From: Patiria pectinifera
Lineage: Eukaryota; Echinodermata; Asteroidea; Valvatida; Asterinidae
Reading direction: 5' to 3'
Assembly: GCA_029964075.1 (NCBI GenBank)
Contig: CM057141.1
Coordinates: 4,526,001-4,590,000, forward strand
DNA: 64,000 nucleotides
Within the stretch, counting starts at the first letter, position 1; each line of letters begins with the position of its first letter. The notes under the pieces are model-generated. The model had not been told where the DNA came from and searched no databases. It saw only the letters and a program-made list of their open reading frames with translations. A program made the position numbers and the translations under genes. Positions 52,201-63,200 of this stretch are shown here, piece after piece.

Positions 52201-55200
52201 CCTATTCATCCGCTATCCAACAAGCTATAGTTTGTCAAAATCCATCCATGTTAAGGTACCTTTAGACCGCGACATATGAGAGCCATGTCGGCTGGCGCTG
52301 ACAGCCCTTGCTATGGGACTTACTGCACAAAAACGAAACTGGGGCATCATGTACCTACGTCTGGGGCTCACTCCAAAAGTTTCAAGTCTGAAGCCTTGCC
52401 GATTTGTCAGCTTGTTGGCCTATTCATCCGCTATCCAACAAGCTATAGTTTGTCAAAATCCATCCATGTTAAGGTACCTTTAGACCGCGACACATGAGAG
52501 CCATGTCGGCTGGCGCTGACAGCCCTTGCTATGGGACTTACTGCACAAAAACGAAACTGGGGGCATCATGTACCTACGTCTGGGGCTCACTCCAAAAGTT
52601 TCAAGTCTGAAGCCTTGCCGATTTGTCAGCTTGTTGGCCTATTCATCCGCTATCCAACAAGCTATAGTTTGTCAAAATCCATCCATGTTGAGGTACCTTT
52701 AGACCGCGACACATGAGAGCCATGTCGGCTGGCGCTGACAGCCCTTGCTATGGGACTTACTGCACAAAAACGAAACTGGGGCATCATGTACCTACGTCTG
52801 GGGCTCACTCCAAAAGTTTCAAGTCTGAAGCCTTGCCGATTTGTCAGCTTGTTGGCCTATTCATCCGCTATCCAACAAGCTATAGTTTGTCAAAATCCAT
52901 CCATGTTGAGGTACCTTTAGACCGCGACATATGAGAGCCATGTCGGCTGGCGCTGACAGCCCTTGCTATGGGACTTACTGCACAAAAACGAAACTGGGGG
53001 CATCATGTACCTACGTCTGGGGCTCACTCCAAAAGTTTCAAGTCTGAAGCCTTGCCGATTTGTCAGCTTGTTGGCCTATTCATCCGCTATCCAACAAGCT
53101 ATAGTTTGTCAAAATCCATCCATGTTGAGGTACCTTTAGACCGCGACATATGAGAGCCATGTCGGCTGGCGCTGACAGCCCTTGCTATGGGACTTACTGC
53201 ACAAAAACGAAACTGGGGGCATCATGTACCTACGTCTGGGGCTCACTCCAAAAGTTTCAAGTCTGAAGCCTTGCCGATTTGTCAGCTTGTTGGCCTATTC
53301 ATCCGCTATCCAACAAGCTATAGTTTGTCAAAATCCATCCATGTTAAGGTACCTTTAGACCGCGACACATGAGAGCCATGTCGGCTGGCGCTGACAGCCC
53401 TTGCTATGGGACTTACTGCACAAAAACGAAACTGGGGGCATCATGTACGTACGTCTGGGGCTCACTCCAAAAGTTTCAAGTCTGAAGCCTTGCCGATTTG
53501 TCAGCTTGTTGGCCTATTCATCCGCTATCCAACAAGCTATAGTTTGTCAAAATCCATCCATGTTGAGGTACCTTTAGACCGCGACATATGAGAGCCATGT
53601 CGGCTGGCGCTGACAGCCCTTGCTATGGGACTTACTGCACAAAAACGAAACTGGGGGCATCATGTACCTACGTCTGGGGCTCACTCCAAAAGTTTCAAGT
53701 CTGAAGCCTTGCCGATTTGTCAGCTTGTTGGCCTATTCATCCGCTATCCAACAAGCTATAGTTTGTCAAAATCCATCCATGTTGAGGTACCTTTAGACCG
53801 CGACATATGAGAGCCATGTCGGCTGGCGCTGACAGCCCTTGCTATGGGACTTACTGCACAAAAACGAAACTGGGGCATCATGTACCTACGTCTGGGGCTC
53901 ACTCCAAAAGTTTCAAGTCTGAAGCCTTGCCGATTTGTCAGCTTGTTGGCCTATTCATCCGCTATCCAACAAGCTATAGTTTGTCAAAATCCATTGATGT
54001 TGAAGTACCTTTAGACCGCGACATATGAGAGCCATGTCGGCTGGCGCTGACAGCCCTTGCTATGGGACTTACTGCACAAAAACGAAACTGGGGGCATCAT
54101 GTACCTACGTCTGGGGCTCACTCCAAAAGTTTCAAGTCTGAAGCCTTGCCGATTTGTCAGCTTGTTGGCCTATTCATCCGCTATGCAACAAGCTATAGTT
54201 TGTCAAAATCCATCCATGTTAAGGTACCTTTAGACCGCGACATATGAGAGCCATGTCGGCTGGCGCTGACAGCCCTTGCTATGGGACTTACTGCACAAAA
54301 ACGAAACTGGGGGCATCATGTACCTACGTCTGGGGCTCACTCCAAAAGTTTCAAGTCTGAAGCCTTGCCGATTTGTCAGCTTGTTGGCCTATTCATCCGC
54401 TATCCAACAAGCTATAGTTTGTCAAAATCCATCCATGTTGAGGTACCTTTAGACCGCGACATATGAGAGCCATGTCGGCTGGCGCTGACAGCCCTTGCTA
54501 TGGGACTTACTGCACAAAAACGAAACTGGGGCATCATGTACCTACGTCTGGGGCTCACTCCAAAAGTTTCAAGTCTGAAGCCTTGCCGATTTGTCAGCTT
54601 GTTGGCCTATTCATCCGCTATCCAACAAGCTATAGTTTGTCAAAATCCATTGATGTTGAAGTACCTTTAGACCGCGACATATGAGAGCCATGTCGGCTGG
54701 CGCTGACAGCCCTTGCTATGGGACTTACTGCACAAAAACGAAACTGGGGCATCATGTACCTACGTCTGGAGCTCACTCCAAAAGTTTCAAGTCTGAAGCC
54801 TTGCCGATTTGTCAGCTTGTTGGCCTATTCATCCGCTATCCAACAAGCTATAGTTTGTCAAAATCCATCCATGTTGAGGTACCTTTAGACCGCGACATAT
54901 GAGAGCCATGTCGGCTGGCGCTGACAGCCCTTGCTATGGGACTTACTGCACAAAAACGAAACTGGGGGCATCATGTACCTACGTCTGGGGCTCACTCCAA
55001 AAGTTTCAAGTCTGAAGCCTTGCCGATTTGTCAGCTTGTTGGCCTATTCATCCGCTATCCAACAAGCTATAGTTTGTCAAAATCCATCCATGTTGAGGTA
55101 CCTTTAGACCGCGACATATGAGAGCCATGTCGGCTGGCGCTGACAGCCCTTGCTATGGGACTTACTGCACAAAAACGAAACTGGGGGCATCATGTACCTA

Positions 55201-57778
55201 CGTCTGGGGCTCACTCCAAAAGTTTCAAGTCTGAAGCCTTGCCGATTTGTCAGCTTGTTGGCCTATTCATCCGCTATCCAACAAGCTATAGTTTGTCAAA
55301 ATCCATCCATGTTGAGGTACCTTTAGACCGCGACATATGAGAGCCATGTCGGCTGGCGCTGACAGCCCTTGCATTGGGACTTACTGCACAAAAACGAAAC
55401 TGGGGCATTATGTACCTACGTCTGGGGCTCACTCCAAAAGTTTCAAGTCTGAAGCCTTGCCGATTTGTCAGCTTGTTGGCCTATTCATCCGCTATCCAAC
55501 AAGCTATAGTTTGTCAAAATCCATCCATGTTGAGGTACCTTTAGACCGCGACATATGAGAGCCATGTCGGCTGGCGCTGACAGCCCTTGCTATGGGACTT
55601 ACTGCACAAAAACGAAACTGGGGGCATCATGTACCTACGTCTGGGCTCACTCCAAAAGTTTCAAGTCTGAAGCCTTGCCGATTTGTCAGCTTGTTGGCCT
55701 ATTCATCCGCTATCCAACAAGCTATAGTTTGTCAAAATCCATTGATGTTGAGGTACCTTTAGACCGCGACATATGAGAGCCATGTCGGCTGGCGCTGACA
55801 GCCCTTGCTATGGGACTTACTGCACAAAAACGAAACTGGGGGCATCATGTACCTACGTCTGGGGCTCACTCCGAAAGTTTCAAGTCTGAAGCCTTGCCGA
55901 TTTGTCAGCTTGTTGGCCTATTCATCCGCTATCCAACAAGCTATAGTTTGTCAAAATCCATCCATGTTAAGGTACCTTTAGACCGCGACACATGAGAGCC
56001 ATGTCGGCTGGCGCTGACAGCCCTTGCTATGGGACTTACTGCACAAAAACGAAACTGGGGCATCATGTACCTACGTCTGGGGCTCACTCCAAAAGTTTCA
56101 AGTCTGAAGCCTTGCCGATTTGTCAGCTTGTTGGCCTATTCATCCGCTATCCAACAAGCTATAGTTTGTCAAAATCCATCCATGTTGAGGTACCTTTAGA
56201 CCGCGACATATGAGAGCCATGTCGGCTGGCGCTGACAGCCCTTGCTATGGGACTTACTGCACAAAAACGAAACTGGGGCATCATGTACCTACGTCTGGGG
56301 CTCACTCCAAAAGTTTCAAGTCTGAAGCCTTGCCGATTTGTCAGCTTGTTGGCCTATTCATCCGCTATCCAACAAGCTATAGTTTGTCAAAATCCATCCA
56401 TGTTGAGGTACCTTTAGACCGCGACATATGAGAGCCATGTCGGCTGGCGCTGACAGCCCTTGCTATGGGACTTACTGCACAAAAACGAAACTGGGGGCAT
56501 CATGTACCTACGTCTGGGGCTCACTCCAAAAGTTTCAAGTCTGAAGCCTTGCCGATTTGTCAGCTTGTTGGCCTATTCATCCGCTATCCAACAAGCTATA
56601 GTTTGTCAAAATCCATTTATGTTAAGGTACCTTTAGACCGCGACATATGAGAGCCATGTCGGCTGGCGCTGACAGCCCTTGCTATGGGACTTACTGCACA
56701 AAAACGAAACTGGGGGCATCATGTACCTACGTCTGGGGCTCACTCCAAAAGTTTCAAGTCTGAAGCCTTGCCGATTTGTCAGCTTGTTGGCCTATTCATC
56801 CGCTATCCAACAAGCTATAGTTTGTCAAAATCCATCCATGTTGAGGTACCTTTAGACCGCGACATATGAGAGCCATGTCGGCTGGCGCTGACAGCCCTTG
56901 CTATGGGACTTACTGCACAAAAACGAAACTGGGGGCATCATGTACCTACGTCTGGGGCTCACTCCAAAAGTTTCAAGTCTGAAGCCTTGCCGATTTGTCA
57001 GCTTGTTGGCCTATTCATCCGCTATCCAACAAGCTATAGTTTGTCAAAATCCATTGATGTTGAAGTACCTTTAGACCGCGACATATGAGAGCCATGTCGG
57101 CTGGCGCTGACAGCCCTTGCTATGGGACTTACTGCACAAAAACGAAACTGGGGGCATCATGTACCTACGTCTGGGGCTCACTCCAAAAGTTTCAAGTCTG
57201 AAGCCTTGCCGATTTGTCAGCTTGTTGGCCTATTCATCCGCTATCCAACAAGCTATAGTTTTTCAAAATCCATCCATGTTGAGGTACCTTTAGACCGCGA
57301 CATATGAGAGCCATGTCGGCTGGCGCTGACAGCCCTTGCTATGGGACTTACTGCACAAAAACGAAACTGGGGGCATCATGTACCTACGTCTGGGGCTCAC
57401 TCCAAAAGTTTCAAGTCTGAAGCCTTGCCGATTTGTCAGCTTGTTGGCCTATTCATCCGCTATCCAACAAGCTATAGTTTGTCAAAATCCATCCATGTTG
57501 AGGTACCTTTAGACCGCGACATATGAGAGCCATGTCGGCTGGCGCTGACAGCCCTTGCTATGGGACTTACTGCACAAAAACGAAACTGGGGGCATCATGT
57601 ACCTACGTCTGGGGCTCACTCCAAAAGTTTCAAGTCTGAAGCCTTGCCGATTTGTCAGCTTGTTGGCCTATTCATCCGCTATCCAACAAGCTATAGTTTG
57701 TCAAAATCCATTGATGTTGAAGTACCTTTAGACCGCGACATATGAGAGCCATGTCGGCTGGCGCTGACAGCCCTTGCT
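40284..57778 (+). repeat. Satellite subfamily domain marked by TTGATGTTGAAG monomers
   Basis: Fourteen copies in this domain combine the GAT variant with GAAGTACC, which destroys the KpnI site. They start at 40284, 42255, 43129, 44877, 45533, 47284, 48815, 49471, 51220, 51875, 53844, 54500, 56903 and 57560. Elsewhere the GAT variant is followed by GAGGTACC or an AAG form. In ten cases the next copy carries CTGGAGCTC in place of CTGGGGCTC, and I saw no CTGGAGCTC copy in this domain outside that position. Distances between marked copies are 9, 4, 8, 3, 8, 7, 3, 8, 3, 9, 3, 11 and 3 monomers. This indicates block amplification with a loose higher-order unit. Confidence 0.7.
45095..47283 (+). repeat. 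Diverged satellite block inside the main array
   Basis: Ten consecutive copies include many with unusual variants: CTCCGAAAG and AAGATACC in the first, ATGGAAC and AAATAAATCC in the second, GAATATTTC and CATAAATG at 45752. Next come AAAACAAAAC with TACGTAC at 45971, GTTAGC with GTTAAAATCC at 46190, GCCAGCTTGTCGGCC at 46409 and TTACCCCATTCATCTGC at 47066. Neighbouring copies on both sides are close to consensus. The block resembles edge-type monomers, so it may be an old array edge or an unhomogenised segment now internal. Confidence 0.75.
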
Positions 57779-58653
57779 ATGGGACTTACTGCACAAAAAC
57801 GAAACTGGGGGCATCATGTACCTACGTCTGGAGCTCACTCCAAAAGTTTCAAGTCTGAAGCCTTGCCGATTTGTCAGCTTGTTGGCCTATTCATCCGCTA
57901 TCCAACAAGCTATAGTTTGTCAAAATCCATCCATGTTAAGGTACCTTTAGACCGCGACATATGAGAGCCATGTCGGCTGGCGCTGACAGCCCTTGCTATG
58001 GGACTTACTGCACAAAAACGAAACTGGGGCATCATGTACCTACGTCTGGGGCTCACTCCAAAAGTTTCAAGTCTGAAGCCTTGCCGATTTGTCAGCTTGT
58101 TGGCCTATTCATCCGCTATCCAACAAGCTATAGTTTGTCAAAATCCATCCATGTTAAGGTACCTTTAGACCGCGACATATGAGAGCCATGTCGGCTGGCG
58201 CTGACAGCCCTTGCTATGGGACTTACTGCACAAAAACGAAACTGGGGGCATCATGTACCTACGTCTGGGGCTCACTCCAAAAGTTTCAAGTCTGAAGCCT
58301 TGCCGATTTGTCAGCTTGTTGGCCTATTCATCCGCTATCCAACAAGCTATAGTTTGTCAAAATCCATCCATGTTGAGGTACCTTTAGACCGCGACACATG
58401 AGAGCCATGTCGGCTGGCGCTGACAGCCCTTGCTATGGGACTTACTGCACAAAAACGAAACTGGGGGCATCATGTACCTACGTCTGGGGCTCACTCCAAA
58501 AGTTTCAAGTCTGAAGCCTTGCCGATTTGTCAGCTTGTTGGCCTATTCATCCGCTATCCAACAAGCTATAGTTTGTCAAAATCCATCCATGTTAAGGTAC
58601 CTTTAGACCGCGACACATGAGAGCCATGTCGGCTGGCGCTGACAGCCCTTGCT

Positions 58654-59789
58654 ATGGGACTTACTGCACAAAAACGAAACTGGGGGCATCATGTACCTAC
58701 GTCTGGGGCTCACTCCAAATGTTTCAAGTCTGAAGCCTTGCCGATTTGTTAGCTTGTTGGCCTATTCATCCGCTATCCAACAAGCTATAGTTTGTTAAAA
58801 TCCATTCATGTTGAGGTACCTTTAGACCGCGACACATGAGAGCCATGTCGGCTGGCGCTGACAGCCCTTGCTATGGGACTTACTGCACAAAAACGAAACT
58901 GGGGGCATCATGTACCTACGTCTGGGACTCACTCCAAAGGTTTCAAGTCTGAAGCCTTGCCGATTTGCCAGCTTGTCGGCCTATTCATCCGCTATCCAAC
59001 AAGCTATAGTTTGTCAAAATCCATCCATGTTAAGGTACCTTTAGACCGCGACACATGAGAGCCATGTCGGCTGGCGCTGACAGCCCTTGCTATGGGACTT
59101 ACTGCACAAAAACGAAACTGGGGGCATCATGTACCTACGTCTGGGGCTCACTCCAAAAGTTTCAAGTCTGAAGCCTTGCCGATTTGTCAGCTTATTGGCC
59201 AATTCATCCGCTATCCAACAAGCTATAGTTTTTCAAAATCCATTTATGTTGAGGTACCTTTAGACCGCGACATATGAGAGCCATGTCGGTTGGCGCTTAC
59301 AGCCCTTGCTATGGGACTTACTGCACAAAAACGAAACTGGGGGCATCTTGTACCTACGTCTGGGCCTCACTCCAAAAGTTTCAATTCTGAAGCCTTGCCG
59401 ATATGCCAGCTTGTTGGCCTATTCATCCGCTATCCAACAAGCTATAGTTTGTCAAAATCCATCCATGTTAAGGTACCTTTAGACCGCGACACATCAGAGC
59501 CATGTCGGCTGGCGCTGACAGCCCTTGCTATGGGACTTACTTCACAAAAACAAAACTGGGGGCATCATGTACGTACGTCTGGGGCTCACTCCAAAAGTTT
59601 CAAGTCTGAAGCCTTGCCGATTTGTCAGCTTGTTGGCCTATTCATCCGCTATCCAACAAGCTATATTTTATTAAAATCCATCTATGTTAAGGTACCTTTA
59701 GACCGCGACACATGAGAGCCATGTCGGCAGGCGCTGATAGCCCTTGCTATGGGACTTACTGCACAAAAACAAAACTGGGGGCATCATGT
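58654..59789 (+). repeat. Diverged satellite block next to the assembly gap
   Basis: Five or so atypical copies run up to the gap. The first three repeat the variants of 46190-46846: AAATGTTT with GTTAGC and GTTAAAATCC, then AAAGGTTTC with GCCAGCTTGTCGGCC, then CCAATTC with TTTTTCAAAATCC. The copy at 59311 has GGGGGCATCTTG, TTCAATTCTG and GATATGCCAGC. The copy at 59530 has CTTCACAAAAACAAAAC and TATATTTTATTAAAATCC. The last, partial copy is preceded by GGCAGGCGCTGATAGCC. Confidence 0.75.
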
Positions 59790-60289
59790 NNNNNNNNNNN
59801 NNNNNNNNNNNNNNNNNNNNNNNNNNNNNNNNNNNNNNNNNNNNNNNNNNNNNNNNNNNNNNNNNNNNNNNNNNNNNNNNNNNNNNNNNNNNNNNNNNNN
59901 NNNNNNNNNNNNNNNNNNNNNNNNNNNNNNNNNNNNNNNNNNNNNNNNNNNNNNNNNNNNNNNNNNNNNNNNNNNNNNNNNNNNNNNNNNNNNNNNNNNN
60001 NNNNNNNNNNNNNNNNNNNNNNNNNNNNNNNNNNNNNNNNNNNNNNNNNNNNNNNNNNNNNNNNNNNNNNNNNNNNNNNNNNNNNNNNNNNNNNNNNNNN
60101 NNNNNNNNNNNNNNNNNNNNNNNNNNNNNNNNNNNNNNNNNNNNNNNNNNNNNNNNNNNNNNNNNNNNNNNNNNNNNNNNNNNNNNNNNNNNNNNNNNNN
60201 NNNNNNNNNNNNNNNNNNNNNNNNNNNNNNNNNNNNNNNNNNNNNNNNNNNNNNNNNNNNNNNNNNNNNNNNNNNNNNNNNNNNNNNNN
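59790..60289. other. Assembly gap, 500 N
   Basis: Exactly 500 undetermined bases. The array enters at phase 41 and resumes at phase 56, so a phase-preserving gap would be 14 + 219n bases (233, 452, 671 and so on, less any one-base deletions). Five hundred does not fit, so this is a placeholder and the real length and content are unknown. Open frames predicted across it have no meaning. Confidence 0.97.
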
Positions 60290-63200
60290 CTCACTCCAAA
60301 AGTTTCAAGTCTGAAGCCTTGCCGATTTGTCAGCTTGTTGGCCTATTCATCCGCTATCCAACAAGCTATAGTTTGTCAAAATCCATCCATGTTAAGGTAC
60401 CTTTAGACCGCGACACATGAGAGCCATGTCGGCTGGCGCTGACAGCCCTTGCTATGGGACTTACTGCACAAAAACGAAACTGGGGCATCATGTACCTACG
60501 TCTGGAACTCACTCCAAAAGTTTCAAGTCTGAAGCCTTGCCGATTTGTCAGCTTGTTGGCCTATTCATCCGCTATCCAACAAGCTATAGTTTTTCAAAAT
60601 CCATTGATGTTGAGGTACCTTTAGACCGCGACATATGAGAGCCATGTCGGCTGGCGCTGACAGCCCTTGCTATGGGACTTACTGCACAAAAACGAAACTG
60701 GGGGCATCATGTACCTACGTCTGGGGCTCACTCCAAAAGTTTCAAGTCTGAAGCCTTGCCGATTTGTCAGCTTGTTGGCCTATTCATCCGCTATGCAACA
60801 AGCTATAGTTTGTCAAAATCCATCCATGTTAAGGTACCTTTAGACCGCGACATATGAGAGCCATGTCGGCTGGCGCTGACAGCCCTTGCTATGGGACTTA
60901 CTGCACAAAAACGAAACTGGGGCATCATGTACCTACGTCTGGGGCTCACTCCAAAAGTTTCAAGTCTGAAGCCTTGCCGATTTGTCAGCTTGTTGGCCTA
61001 TTCATCCGCTATCCAACAAGCTATAGTTTGTCAAAATCCATTGATGTTGAGGTACCTTTAGACCGCGACATATGAGAGCCATGTCGGCTGGCGCTGACAG
61101 CCCTTGCTATGGGACTTACTGCACAAAAACGAAACTGGGGGCATCATGTACCTACGTCTGGGGCTCACTCCAAAAGTTTCAAGTCTGAAGCCTTGCCGAT
61201 TTGTCAGCTTGTTGGCCTATTCATCCGCTATCCAACAAGCTATAGTTTGTCAAAATCCATCCATGTTGAGGTACCTTTAGACCGCGACATATGAGAGCCA
61301 TGTCGGCTGGCGCTGACAGCCCTTGCTATGGGACTTACTGCACAAAAACGAAACTGGGGGCATCATGTACCTACGTCTGGGGCTCACTCCAAAAGTTTCA
61401 AGTCTGAAGCCTTGCCGATTTGTCAGCTTGTTGGCCTATTCATCCGCTATCCAACAAGCTATAGTTTGTCAAAATCCATCCATGTTGAGGTACCTTTAGA
61501 CCGCGACATATGAGAGCCATGTCGGCTGGCGCTGACAGCCCTTGCTATGGGACTTACTGCACAAAAACGAAACTGGGGCATCATGTACCTACGTCTGGGG
61601 CTCACTCCAAAAGTTTCAAGTCTGAAGCCTTGCCGATTTGTCAGCTTGTTGGCCTATTCATCCGCTATCCAACAAGCTATAGTTTGTCAAAATCCATCCA
61701 TGTTGAGGTACCTTTAGACCGCGACATATGAGAGCCATGTCGGCTGGCGCTGACAGCCCTTGCTATGGGACTTACTGCACAAAAACGAAACTGGGGGCAT
61801 CATGTACCTACGTCTGAGGCTCACTCCAAAAGTTTCAAGTCTGAAGCCTTGCCGATTTGTCAGCTTGTTGGCCTATTCATCCGCTATCCAACAAGCTATA
61901 GTTTGTCAAAATCCATTGATGTTGAGGTACCTTTAGACCGCGACATATGAGAGCCATGTCGGCTGGCGCTGACAGCCCTTGCTATGGGACTTACTGCACA
62001 AAAACGAAACTGGGGGCATCATGTACCTACGTCTGGGGCTCACTCCAAAAGTTTCAAGTCTGAAGCCTTGCCGATTTGTCAGCTTATTGGCCAATTCATC
62101 CGCTATCCAACAAGCTATAGTTTGTCAAAATCCATCCATGTTGAGGTACCTTTAGACCGCGACATATGAGAGCCATGTCGGCTGGCGCTGACAGCCCTTG
62201 CTATGGGACTTACTGCACAAAAACGAAACTGGGGGCATCATGTACCTACGTCTGGGGCTCACTCCAAAAGTTTCAAGTCTGAAGCCTTGCCGATTTGTCA
62301 GCTTGTTGGCCTATTCATCCGCTATCCAACAAGCTATAGTTTGTCAAAATCCATTGATGTTGAGGTACCTTTAGACCGCGACATATGAGAGCCATGTCGG
62401 CTGGCGCTGACAGCCCTTGCTATGGGACTTACTGCACAAAAACGAAACTGGGGGCATCATGTACCTACGTCTGGGGCTCACTCCAAAAGTTTCAAGTCTG
62501 AAGCCTTGCCGATTTGTCAGCTTGTTGGCCAATTCATCCGCTATCCAACAAGCTATAGTTTGTCAAAATCCATTGATGTTGAGGTACCTTTAGACCGCGA
62601 CATATGAGAGCCATGTCGGCTGGCGCTGACAGCCCTTGCTATGGGACTTACTGCACAAAAACGAAACTGGGGGCATCATGTACCTACGTCTGGGGCTCAC
62701 TCCAAAAGTTTCAAGTCTGAAGCCTTGCCGATTTGTCAGCTTGTTGGCCTATTCATCCGCTATCCAACAAGCTATAGTTTGTCAAAATCCATTGATGTTG
62801 AGGTACCTTTAGACCGCGACATATGAGAGCCATGTCGGCTGGCGCTGACAGCCCTTGCTATGGGACTTACTGCACAAAAACGAAACTGGGGCATCATGTA
62901 CCTACGTCTGAGGCTCACTCCAAAAGTTTCAAGTCTGAAGCCTTGCCGATTTGTCAGCTTGTTGGCCTATTCATCCGCTATCCAACAAGCTATAGTTTGT
63001 CAAAATCCATCCATGTTGAGGTACCTTTAGACCGCGACATATGAGAGCCATGTCGGCTGGCGCTGACAGCCCTTGCTATGGGACTTACTGCACAAAAACG
63101 AAACTGGGGGCATCATGTACCTACGTCTGGGGCTCACTCCAAAAGTTTCAAGTCTGAAGCCTTGCCGATTTGTCAGCTTGTTGGCCTATTCATCCGCTAT

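Larger units (their letters stand above)
8432..59789 (+). repeat. 219-bp satellite array, main segment (about 235 copies)
   Basis: Uninterrupted forward tandem copies of the same unit as at 1-2284, with starts spaced 219 or 218 bases apart. Central copies are almost identical. Variation is concentrated at a few sites: CAT/TAT/GAT near phase 154, GAG/AAG near phase 160, ATATGAG/ACATGAG near phase 181, TACCTAC/TACGTAC near phase 44, CCTATT/CCAATT near phase 109, and G5/G4 at phases 29-33. Every common copy has a KpnI site (GGTACC). The recurring 61-codon open frame is judged non-coding because common variants alter residues, several copies have in-frame stops, and one-base deletions are tolerated. 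Function is unknown; arrays of this kind usually lie in heterochromatin, near centromeres or telomeres. Confidence 0.98.

Noticed and set aside
59698..60420. Open frames of about 200 codons on both strands at 59.7-60.4 kb
   Set aside because: They run through the 500 N and consist mostly of undetermined residues.
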